Assembly (NCBI RefSeq): GCF_900299535.1
Contig: NZ_OMKE01000057.1
Location: forward strand, 1 to 64,000
DNA from: Aquimarina aquimarini
GTDB lineage: Bacteria; Bacteroidota; Bacteroidia; Flavobacteriales; Flavobacteriaceae
Direction: 5' to 3'
DNA length: 64,000 nucleotides
The notes beneath the pieces are model-generated. The model saw only the letters and a list, made by a program, of their open reading frames with translations. It did not search any database and was not told the origin of the DNA. Position numbers and translations under genes: made by a program. The stretch's first letter is position 1; the number at the start of each line of letters is the position of its first letter. Positions 9,801 through 18,400 of this stretch are shown here, piece by piece.

Positions 9801-12800
9801 TTCTACTTTATACCATCTATATTCAAAATCGGCAGGAGTAGATTCTATAGGGTATCCTCCTTCTACCATAGCCACCAATTCTCCAAAAGCATCATTATAA
9901 CATAAGATAGGAGTCATTATATCTATATTTACAACCATTGGAAGCGGTTGTTTTACTTCAAAAGTTTTTTCAACGATACAACCGTTGGTATCTTCAACTT
10001 TTATAGTATATATCCCAGATGATATGTCTTGTATATCTCTTGTTGTGGCTATAAAATCAGGGGTTCCTTGTTTACTCCAGCTATAGGTGTAAGTTCCTAC
10101 CCCTCCAGTAACTTCACCCATTGTAATACTACCATTGTTCCCCCCTAACGTAGTTACATGTACAATTGAAGTTGGTATTACCTTAATCTCATCAGGAGAA
10201 TTTAGAGTAATCCTTTGAGGGGTTGAAACCTCACACCCATTAGCATCTTTTAACCAAAGATCATAGATTCCTGCACTTACATCTTTTATGGTTAAATTTG
10301 TTAGATCTTCTTCTGAAATGTAAGTGTTTTTATCATCAATAGAAAAATAGTAAGGTCGGGTACCTCCCTGAGGATTTGTTATGACTTCTCCATCGTTACC
10401 CGAAAAACAGGAAACATGCTTAATTGTTGGGCTAGGCAAAATCAACTCTTCGGGTTCTTCTAACTGAAAAGACATTTCTGAAGAGGTAAATCCATCTTCG
10501 ATGCGCACTCTATAAGTACCTGCCTGTATATCTGATAAAACATTAGAAGTTTGGGCATTGATCAACTCCCCATTTTTATACCATTGATATGTATATTGTA
10601 GTGATCCCCCTCCTGCATTTGCTGTTAAGGTTCCTACCTCATTATAACAGGGTATGGCTATTGTTTCTACTATAGATACAGTAAGTTCTTCTGGTTGTTT
10701 TACTTCTATAACCGATGATCGCACCTTACAATTATTACCATCTTGTACTATGGCTATATAATTACCTGCAATAAGACTAGAAATAGAAGTACCTGTATGA
10801 GAGGTCAAAACTCCATTTCTCTCCCAAGTTATAGTATAGTTGGGTGTTCCTTCTGTTACATTAATTTCTATTGCACCTTCTCTTCCATTAAAAATAGTAT
10901 TATCAGTTATAGTAATCGTTTCAATGTTTATTTTATTTGGCTGAGAAATCAGTTGTCTGTCTGATATTTCTGAATCACAACTTATTATATTTCGATCTCT
11001 TACTCTAAAACGGTATCCTGCAGTTGTATTGGCATCTAGGGAAAATACATTACTATCTTGCCAAACTGTTGTAGTTTCTCCAGTCCAAAGCGCATATTGA
11101 TACGCTCCAGATTTTCCTCCTTGAGCTGTAAGGGTTACAGCTGCCTGATTTCCATAACACAAAATAGGCTGAATATCAATATTGGCAATAGCAATCGGTA
11201 GAGGAATATTTTCAAAACGAATATCTGGTTGCGTTGCTTCTATGCCTCTGCTATCAAGAATAGTTACGTCATAACTCCCTTGACTTCCTGTTATTGCTGA
11301 ACCAGAACTATAGGCACTGCCATCTTTGCTCCATGAAATAATATATGGAGGATATCCACCTTCTAAATTCGTTACTTCCATAGATCCATCTGCATCAGAA
11401 CAGTCTGGGTCTTGTTTATTTATTTCAAACTCTATAGGCAATGGATCTTTAATTTCTGGTAAATTAATTGGCGGAGTTGTAGAACACCCATTGGCATCAG
11501 TATATACAATAGTATGGTTTCCTGCGGGTAATTCAGTAATTGTGATCCCTCCAGAAGGAACAATACCACTTTGAAAAGGAGTTGTCCCGTTTAAAAATAC
11601 CTGATAATTATATAAATACCCTACTCCTGTAAATGGAGTACCTCCACTCACTCTAGTAATAGTAATAGTTGCATCATTTGGTTCTGGTCTTGGTCTACTG
11701 GGATGAATTACCCCATCAGACGGTATTTGATGTTCTATGGGTGCAATAGCCTCAATTGTTATAGGTATATTTTTGTTTGGATCACTGATATTTACTTTAT
11801 CATAACAACCGTTGGAATCTCTTACTTGTATGTTATAGGTACCTGGAACCAATGCGCTAATAGTATAAGGGGATCGTGGCATAGAAACCCAATTTCTTCC
11901 ATTATCTACACTGTATTGGTAGCTACCTGTACCTCCAGAAGCTGTAATTCTAATTTGACCATCTCTACTGTTATGGCAGTTCTCGTCCTGAATTTTTTCT
12001 ACCTCAAATACCACTCTGGGTGGTGTCTCTATGGTAAATGTTTTTTCTGTTGGGTCACAAAATGGTGTGATACTACTCCCTCCTCTTTCGTATCCAGTAA
12101 TTTGTACTTTATACTCTCCTTCTGTTATATTACTTGGAGATTGATATTCGTATTCCCATCTATTATTACGTCGTGTAAAACTGGTAATCCTGATATTATT
12201 TCCAACACCGATATATCCACCTGAGGCAGCATCTTTTTCAAACAAATTGATATCAATTGCTTCATGACTTTGTATCTGACGATCAAAATATAGTTTAAAG
12301 CGATCTATAGTACTATAAGAACATGACAGGTTTTCTATCACTGGTTCTGCAATTGTTCTAGGAGGTGGGGGTAGGTAATGAACCGTCACTATATTTGATT
12401 CAGGTAAATTTTCTCTGCAATTGGGTTTCATCCTAATTTGAATATTACTATTTAATGCAGCCGCTTGATCATTTACGTTTGGATATATATCGCTAAGTCT
12501 TAAGGCAATATTTGATCTTCCTCTTATATTAGAAATTGGTCGCCATACGCTGACTCCTATGGTTTTTGGACCTTCATACGCATTTAAATTCTGTTTTGCT
12601 CTTAGCCAAGCTAAAAACAAGTTTTGACAATTGCGTATAATTATAGATGATTCACATTCATCATAAGCATCTTTAGCATCTTCTTCTCTTTTTTTTAATA
12701 GTGCATAATCTGGATGATCTCTCTCTTCCAAATTTACATTATCCAAAAACTCCCAATTATATATACTATTTCCTGGAATATATCCAGATGGTGCTTCAAT

Positions 12801-13355
12801 ACCTACTGCCTCATCTTCACATCCATAATAAACACTATTAACATCTCTTTCTTCAGTAAATGTTAGATTTGGGTTAGGTGTTATATAAATAGTTGCATAA
12901 CTTCTGGGGCCAAATCTACTTTCAAATATTTGTTCTACATCCTGATCATAACGTTTAGAGAAACAATGTCTAAAATCAATAGGTATTCTTTTGTTTAGGA
13001 TCCAAGGTTCATTACATCCATCTGATGTTGGATTATTGTTTGTTTTAATTGTGGCGCTATAAAAAGAAATTTCTCTGATCTTTTTAGACATAGGGATATT
13101 TTTAGAATATCCAAAACCTCCATTTAATTTCCCTACACTATTAAGTGGTAAATCTAAAAGGTAGTCACTAGTGCCATCTTCATACATAAGAATAATGTTC
13201 ATTAAACCATTTCCTCCAGCATCTGTACAGGTTGTAGACATTTGTGGTTCTCCACCTATTAAGGTTATATGTCCTCTTATTTTTACAGTATAGGTTTGGG
13301 CATATACCTCAAAAGAGGTCAATATTACAATTAAAACAAATAATATTCTTTTCAT
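6894..13355 (-). CDS. Giant SprB-repeat adhesin with type A T9SS sorting domain
   Basis: 2153 aa, starting with a signal peptide (ending EVYAQ). Residues ~20-440 are a unique N-terminal region with Cys-containing segments. From ~445 to ~1960 there are well over a dozen SprB-type repeats of about 85-100 residues, each with a core like CYGENNGEINITVEGGTPPY followed by TYxWxNGxTTEDV and YxVxVxDxxGC. A PKD-like domain follows (~1975-2055). The last ~80 residues (YKVYPNPTTNGRF, SLKIYNVINN, LPSGIYFILLET, KLMIE) are a type A T9SS C-terminal domain, which directs secretion and cell-surface attachment. SprB-repeat proteins include the mobile gliding adhesin SprB of Flavobacterium; whether this one moves along the cell is unknown. 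Its start lies 12 bases after the fibronectin gene stop, so the two are co-transcribed. Confidence 0.92.
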   Translation of the reverse strand: MKRILFVLIVILTSFEVYAQTYTVKIRGHITLIGGEPQMSTTCTDAGGNGLMNIILMYEDGTSDYLLDLPLNSVGKLNGGFGYSKNIPMSKKIREISFYSATIKTNNNPTSDGCNEPWILNKRIPIDFRHCFSKRYDQDVEQIFESRFGPRSYATIYITPNPNLTFTEERDVNSVYYGCEDEAVGIEAPSGYIPGNSIYNWEFLDNVNLEERDHPDYALLKKREEDAKDAYDECESSIIIRNCQNLFLAWLRAKQNLNAYEGPKTIGVSVWRPISNIRGRSNIALRLSDIYPNVNDQAAALNSNIQIRMKPNCRENLPESNIVTVHYLPPPPRTIAEPVIENLSCSYSTIDRFKLYFDRQIQSHEAIDINLFEKDAASGGYIGVGNNIRITSFTRRNNRWEYEYQSPSNITEGEYKVQITGYERGGSSITPFCDPTEKTFTIETPPRVVFEVEKIQDENCHNSRDGQIRITASGGTGSYQYSVDNGRNWVSMPRSPYTISALVPGTYNIQVRDSNGCYDKVNISDPNKNIPITIEAIAPIEHQIPSDGVIHPSRPRPEPNDATITITRVSGGTPFTGVGYLYNYQVFLNGTTPFQSGIVPSGGITITELPAGNHTIVYTDANGCSTTPPINLPEIKDPLPIEFEINKQDPDCSDADGSMEVTNLEGGYPPYIISWSKDGSAYSSGSAITGSQGSYDVTILDSRGIEATQPDIRFENIPLPIAIANIDIQPILCYGNQAAVTLTAQGGKSGAYQYALWTGETTTVWQDSNVFSLDANTTAGYRFRVRDRNIISCDSEISDRQLISQPNKINIETITITDNTIFNGREGAIEINVTEGTPNYTITWERNGVLTSHTGTSISSLIAGNYIAIVQDGNNCKVRSSVIEVKQPEELTVSIVETIAIPCYNEVGTLTANAGGGSLQYTYQWYKNGELINAQTSNVLSDIQAGTYRVRIEDGFTSSEMSFQLEEPEELILPSPTIKHVSCFSGNDGEVITNPQGGTRPYYFSIDDKNTYISEEDLTNLTIKDVSAGIYDLWLKDANGCEVSTPQRITLNSPDEIKVIPTSIVHVTTLGGNNGSITMGEVTGGVGTYTYSWSKQGTPDFIATTRDIQDISSGIYTIKVEDTNGCIVEKTFEVKQPLPMVVNIDIMTPILCYNDAFGELVAMVEGGYPIESTPADFEYRWYKVESSGDIAINTDITLDRIGDLISGRYKVVVSDSQGTTAETSFDLTQPEELVVSLSNASTEILCYGNTSGSIDITVTGGPKDPVTGEYLAYSYKWTNTDDPSFEATTEDLPSIPAGTYQVVVIDDNLCTTSLSEPVVIHQPDAPLEISNVVVNNLTGYQTANGSISLDVRGGVGPYAYTWSNLEDPLFTSSDKDITDLKRGNYQLLITDDNGCTISLSREVTEPEELIVTIPVLTIEESISCFNEKTKIPLTSIVRGGVEPYTYLWYEQTAPAITIATTPDTQIPVLAGEYIVVVTDSNGNMANTTYTVSQPEELKITEIVTHLECYGENNGEINITVEGGTPPYTYYWNNGETTEDVQNLISGVYTVNVRDANNCIAVKMIEVEQPTQMYVYDITRNYPSSNGLRDGNITVDIRRGTPPYNYAWRDSQGVIQSSTTHVLSGIGAEKYSLTVTDSNDCILQIDDVDLFEPPTLEVNVLPFNVISCNGSTTSGSLSALSEGGRPFNNIKQYNYQWYNADTDTPIGTDSSLLNGIGAGNYYVTISDAVGATATSLTFEFKEPEKLEIIFDTDYVDCGDDEDWTIVVQVKGGTAPYSIVWNTGDTGATLENVVAGSYSIEVTDVRGCYVTSQVVTIAPEKLTVAYTPILPTCYNGCDGSILLETEGGTPPYTYQWNNGDTREDLTNICSDTYNVVITDSKGCQITKEIILESPEELIVDLGEDIVLCKDQSIVLNATIADSDATYQWTSSTGFSSTEAFIEVQEAATYEITVTDSKGCLAVDSIFIDKVTDVISAQFITSTQIFVGEKFVVVDNSDPIPDHVDWIFPEEAEVIYEDNNYAEAVFSTPGEYEITMQTYLGLCTAVTTKKVIVVEQEFEGGEGEENTIEIQSYLDYKVYPNPTTNGRFKAEVHLSKPQDISLKIYNVINNTLIDYRKAEAKDTYTLEYDMSILPSGIYFILLETPTINQVRKLMIE

Positions 13356-13367
13356 ATTCTTATGTTT

Positions 13368-15476
13368 CTAATAATTTATTTCGATTTTTTTGAGTGGTGA
13401 TTTTGCTCCTGAGCTAAAAACCGCCTGCAAAACGTATGTGTATTTTGTATTCACTTTTAAGTTGGTATCAAGAAATTTTTGATTTTCACTTTTAAACACC
13501 TTATACAAGGTGGGTTTTGTTTGTTCATCTGATCTATACAACATATACTCTACTACATGATCTTCTTTATATTTCCAGCTTAATGAGATTTTCTTTTCTT
13601 CTCTATTTACTAGTGCTGAAAATTGGTTGATTTCAGGTTTTATACTAGTGTCGGGCAATTTTATTGTTAAGGGAGTTACCGGTTCTGATTCTAATCCAGA
13701 CTCATCAATAGTAACCAAAGTATATAGATAGGTATGCGTAGGTTTTGCAGTACCGTCTTTATACTCATTTTCTGGAAGAGTCGCCTCGGTAATTAGTTCC
13801 CAAGGGGTGTCTTTTCCTTTTTCTTTTCTATAGACTGCTGTTTTTTGGGCATCTATACTACTACTGGTTATCCACTGTAACTGAACGATTCCCTGATCTA
13901 TAGAAAAGGATTTAAAAACGGGTTGTGTTGGTGGAATAACATCTGGTTTTTTAAGCACGATTACCTCAGAAAAAGCTGAAGGGTTATATCGTTTGTCAAA
14001 TGCCTGTATTTTATAAAACACCTTACTGTTTAACGTTTTTATATGTACTGTATCTATGATTTCGCTTTGTGGAATAGGGCGAAACGTGATCTGAGTAAAC
14101 TCTTCTTCTTCTTGATTTGCTTTAAAAACACGGTATCCTAAAAAATCGGCTTCGGTATTTTTATTCCATTGTAATTGCACTACTCCTGTAGAATCAATCA
14201 CTCCTGTGATACCAAAAGGAACTGCTGGGGGAGTATCATCAACTGGTTGTATCATTTGTGGAAAAGAGGTTCTTTTTGTTCCGTCAGTTCCTACGGCTGT
14301 TATGGTAAAATAATTTATTGCTCCTAAGTTTTTGTAGTCTATAGTCCTGGTGTTTTTGGATATGGTAGGCACGACCGTTTGATATTTTTCTTTAAATGCA
14401 TCTGATCGATTTAATTCAAAATGTGCAATAGATGCTAATCCTTCTTCAGGAAACTCCCAGCTAATCTTTGCGGTACTATTATCAGGCATCAATTTGGCTT
14501 CGGTTATGGCTGGACCATGTTTCAAGGCTTTTGCTCCTTTGCCTCTATATACTTTTGAAACGGGCCCTTCTTCTCCAAAAGAAGAAATTCCTTTTAGTCG
14601 ATAATAATATTCCTTATTGTTTTCTGAAATGCTATCTACATAAAACATTCGATTTGAAGGTTTTTTGTCATTTTCATTAAGATTTACAATAGGTTTCTTT
14701 GTAATAACCTTATAGGTAGTTCCCTTATCATCAGAACGTTCGATCTTGTAATTAGAATACTGATTTTTGAGTAGTGCAATATCCCAGCTTAGCATTATAT
14801 TTTTATCTCCTGATATACCAATAAAATCTTGTGGTTCTGGTAAGGGTTTGTAATCGCTTACCCCCAAATACACTCCCCCAAAATCAATCTTTAATTTTTC
14901 TGGGGGCGTTGCGGCGTATACTCTATATAGATATCGCTCATTAGGTTTAATATCTGTATCTGTGTACGCCAGTCCAGAATATTTTGCGACCTCATAATTC
15001 TGATCTGCTGCAAACAATGCAAAAGAGAAACGTTGTTCTAAGACTCTTGCCTGATTAATGATATTCATCATTGCATTGCCTCCTTCTTCCATAGACACAT
15101 CAAAGTCTTGTCCATAAATTGCCTGTGCTGCAATAGCGGCATAATCATCAGTACTAGCAAAGTCTTCCCACTCCATCATTGGTTTTGGTAGTATCGGATT
15201 TTTAGTCAGTTTTTTTACAATAGGATCTTTTAATAATTGATCTCCTATAGCAATAGTGGTTCGTTCTATCATATATCCATAGGTATTCCCATATTTCCAG
15301 CTTGATGGGGTATTTGCTGTCCATCGTAACATGATTGCTCCTTTATCTTTGGTTACTGTACCGATAACTTTTACAGCGGCCTCCTGATTACCAATAGGTT
15401 CTTGTGATATTCCTTGAAATGGCAGTACTCCAGAGATAATTGCAACTATATATATGTATGTTCTAATTTTATTCAT
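13368..15476 (-). CDS. Fibronectin type III repeat exported protein
   Basis: 702 aa with a signal peptide (~1-24, ending FQGISQ). The body consists of consecutive fibronectin type III-like domains from about residue 210 to the end, with recurring signatures such as IMLSWDIALLKNQYSNYKIE, GVVQLQWNKNTEADFLGYRV and KISLSWKYKEDHVVEYMLYR, each paired with a 'xYxYxLxAxDxxG' strand. The first ~200 residues form a separate region with W-rich segments. No T9SS tail, lipobox or catalytic motif is seen, so it may be periplasmic or carried by a partner. Its start codon overlaps the 3' end of the 1547-aa gene by 8 bases, and the SprB-like gene follows 12 bases later. This indicates translational coupling within one transcript. 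Confidence 0.85.
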   Translation of the reverse strand: MNKIRTYIYIVAIISGVLPFQGISQEPIGNQEAAVKVIGTVTKDKGAIMLRWTANTPSSWKYGNTYGYMIERTTIAIGDQLLKDPIVKKLTKNPILPKPMMEWEDFASTDDYAAIAAQAIYGQDFDVSMEEGGNAMMNIINQARVLEQRFSFALFAADQNYEVAKYSGLAYTDTDIKPNERYLYRVYAATPPEKLKIDFGGVYLGVSDYKPLPEPQDFIGISGDKNIMLSWDIALLKNQYSNYKIERSDDKGTTYKVITKKPIVNLNENDKKPSNRMFYVDSISENNKEYYYRLKGISSFGEEGPVSKVYRGKGAKALKHGPAITEAKLMPDNSTAKISWEFPEEGLASIAHFELNRSDAFKEKYQTVVPTISKNTRTIDYKNLGAINYFTITAVGTDGTKRTSFPQMIQPVDDTPPAVPFGITGVIDSTGVVQLQWNKNTEADFLGYRVFKANQEEEEFTQITFRPIPQSEIIDTVHIKTLNSKVFYKIQAFDKRYNPSAFSEVIVLKKPDVIPPTQPVFKSFSIDQGIVQLQWITSSSIDAQKTAVYRKEKGKDTPWELITEATLPENEYKDGTAKPTHTYLYTLVTIDESGLESEPVTPLTIKLPDTSIKPEINQFSALVNREEKKISLSWKYKEDHVVEYMLYRSDEQTKPTLYKVFKSENQKFLDTNLKVNTKYTYVLQAVFSSGAKSPLKKIEINY

Positions 15477-18400
15477 AAAGCGGATTGGTAAACTTTACTG
15501 TTTTATTTTTTCCTTTTTTTACCTGTCCTGGTAAGATGTATTGGAATGTTGTTTTATACTTCCCGTTTTTCATTACTGGTAATGGGTCAATAATCAGTTT
15601 GGTGTATTTAGATCTTACTTCCCAGGACAAATTAGAGTTGACCAATTGATACCTCAGGTCTTCATAATCTTTATAATAATAATGTGTCAAGTTATATCGA
15701 TATGGATGATATGTATTGGTCTTACCTGTTTGGTTGTGTTCTAAGTGAGTAATGTACCATGCCATAGGTTCTACTCCTTCTATAGGAGGTACTCCTACTT
15801 TATCTGTTTTTCTGGTTACAGAAAATGTGCCTTCCAGAGGATAGTTTTGATACAATAAGGGGTATATTTCTTTTTGATAGTATGAATCGCTAGGAGCTGC
15901 TTTTGCGATAACAAGAGGTACATCTGCTGTGTACTTATTACCTAACAATTCTGTCATATCAAAAGGTTCTATTGGGTCAATAGTATTGTATAACACTAAT
16001 CCATAAGGATAAGGCACATATTCATATAAGTTCTGATTTTGTTTTATGGCATTCATTTTTTTATGAAAAGTGGTGTATTGACTGGTTCCAAAATCAAAAA
16101 CCAGCAGTTCTCGTTTTTCACCATTAACAAGTACGTCTTTAATTTCTTTAGATCTTACCTCTAATGTATTTCCTGATTCTCCTCCTACAGTTGTAGTAGT
16201 ATAAGATTCTTTAACATTATCTGATATCGTACTCGAAGGTGGTTCTAAAGCTATTTGAATTGAATACGCTGTTTGGGTAGCCATTTCTTGTGGTAATTCA
16301 AAAATAATTTGTTTATTTCCTTTATTATAAGTGAATTTTTTATTCATTTCTGTTCCCATATCACTCTCCATACTCATGGTTTTGTTCCAGCCAGGAGCAT
16401 TGTCAAACAAATAAGATTGTCCTCTCTTTAATTTTACATATCCTTTATCATATTCTTTTGTAAAGAAATTCTTTTGTTCTATGGTAGGGTACATATAAGC
16501 GATATTGCTCAATGGTATACTTTCTGGTGCAGTGCCTGTAGTAAAGGTAACCTCTTTGGATTCAAGATATTCTTTACCCTGGTCTTTTATCGTTTCCCAC
16601 TTTCCATTTATATATTCTTCAAAATGTAGTTGAACATAGGCTTTAATATCTGTTTCTGGTGGTAATATCTCATGAGAATAAAATACTGCCAGGTCATTAT
16701 TAGTATTCCATTTGATGTCACCTACAATTGGTTTTCCATCTCTGGTAACTTCAAACTTATCCATTAGGATACGGTATTTTCGGTATCCTGTATCATCTTG
16801 CAGCTCAAATACTTTATTAATTTGTAGATTAAATGCTACTTGTGGTGCAGCAAATACATCAATATTTGCTCCTTTATCTTTTGGTGACATATCACCAATT
16901 ACTACAATCCCATCAAGAGCGCCAGCACCATCTATTTCACATTTTTTCCCCATTTGTACTTTAAATCTAAAGCTTCCTTTAACCAGTCCTCCTAATACAT
17001 TGTATTTACCTGACAGATATCCTCTTAACCATACAGGGTTGGGTAATTGAGCTTGTAGTAATATTGCTCCTCCCCCGCTAAAAACTGAAACTTTTTTTCT
17101 CTTTCCAAAGACCTTAATTTTCAACCCTACATCTCCTTGCAAGTATGCATATGCTTGTCCTGTAGCATACCACCCATTAAGTCCAATGGTATTAGATGAT
17201 CCTTTGCAATGTGCATCTCCATAATCTTTTAGCATTAAATCAAAGCCTATTCCTGCATCAAAACGTGCATAAAAAATAAGAAACCTAAGATCTCCTGTAC
17301 TCATACTCCAGTTTGACCCAAACGCCATTCCTCTACCTGCTCCCAAACTATTAAGATCTCTAGTAGCATCTAATTCTGCGGCTTCTACTCCCAAAATATT
17401 TGCCAAAATATTGGGTGGTGGTGAGCTATTAGGTATATTATCTCCTGCCATAAAATAGCTTTCTGTTCGCATTTTTGATCCAAGTAGATTTAATTCTAAC
17501 CCTATAGGGTCTGTAGGTGTCCCTATCAGTAAATGCCATTCGTCTGGGCCTATATAAAAATCCATCCATCCTGCACGTCCGTTTGGTCCTATTCCTTTTA
17601 AAATTCCAAAATTGACATATAGTTCTGATGTAGAATGAAATATATCATTGACAAAATCATATCCTAAGAAAACATCTCCGCTTATTGCGGCTGTAGGGCT
17701 TTGTGCTGGGATCTCCAACCCTTCTGCCAAATATCCTAACTGATCTTGAAGCTTGTCATAAAAATCTATTGGCAGGTCTACCAGTAATTCTCCGTGACCT
17801 CTGAAATAGATATCTTGTAATCCTCCAGAGTTAAGAAATGCCATGCCAAATTCTAAAGTCCCGTGGAACAAGCTTTCTGAGTTTTGCGTTATGATACCTA
17901 CTGTAGCTTTCATACCGAAACCATTTTCTTTATATGGTTTATAGATTACACCAGAGGTAGAAGCTCCGATTGTATTATAGGCTGCATTTTCTTCATAGGT
18001 AACTCCATCCATTTTCATATGGTTGTATATTCCTCCACCAAAAGAATTTAATGCAAATCCTGCAAAAATTGGGATTCCTACGGGTAAAGTTACCTGTGCA
18101 TCTGCAAACCAATATCTGAATTCGGGAGTACGACCAAATAATGCTTTGGCTTCAAGTTCTAATTGCATTCCTGTGCTAAACTTAGCTCCTACTGCCCCAG
18201 CAAAACCAGTACCATACACAGGGTCATCTTCAAAAATAAAAATAGCACCTTTAAGCTCTGTTCCTGCCACTTCCATCTGCACAAAAACTCGTTCTAGGTC
18301 TATGCCATCATATTTCCAATGATCTCTATTATCTGTCTCGTCTAGTTTTGCCTTGATGGCTAACTTGGCTCCTCCACCATTACCACCATCACTCTCTGAC

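Noticed and set aside
11703..12224. 173-codon plus-strand frame inside the SprB-like gene
   Set aside because: Lies opposite a well-supported repeat-protein gene; Cys/Trp/Tyr-rich content is typical of an antisense shadow.
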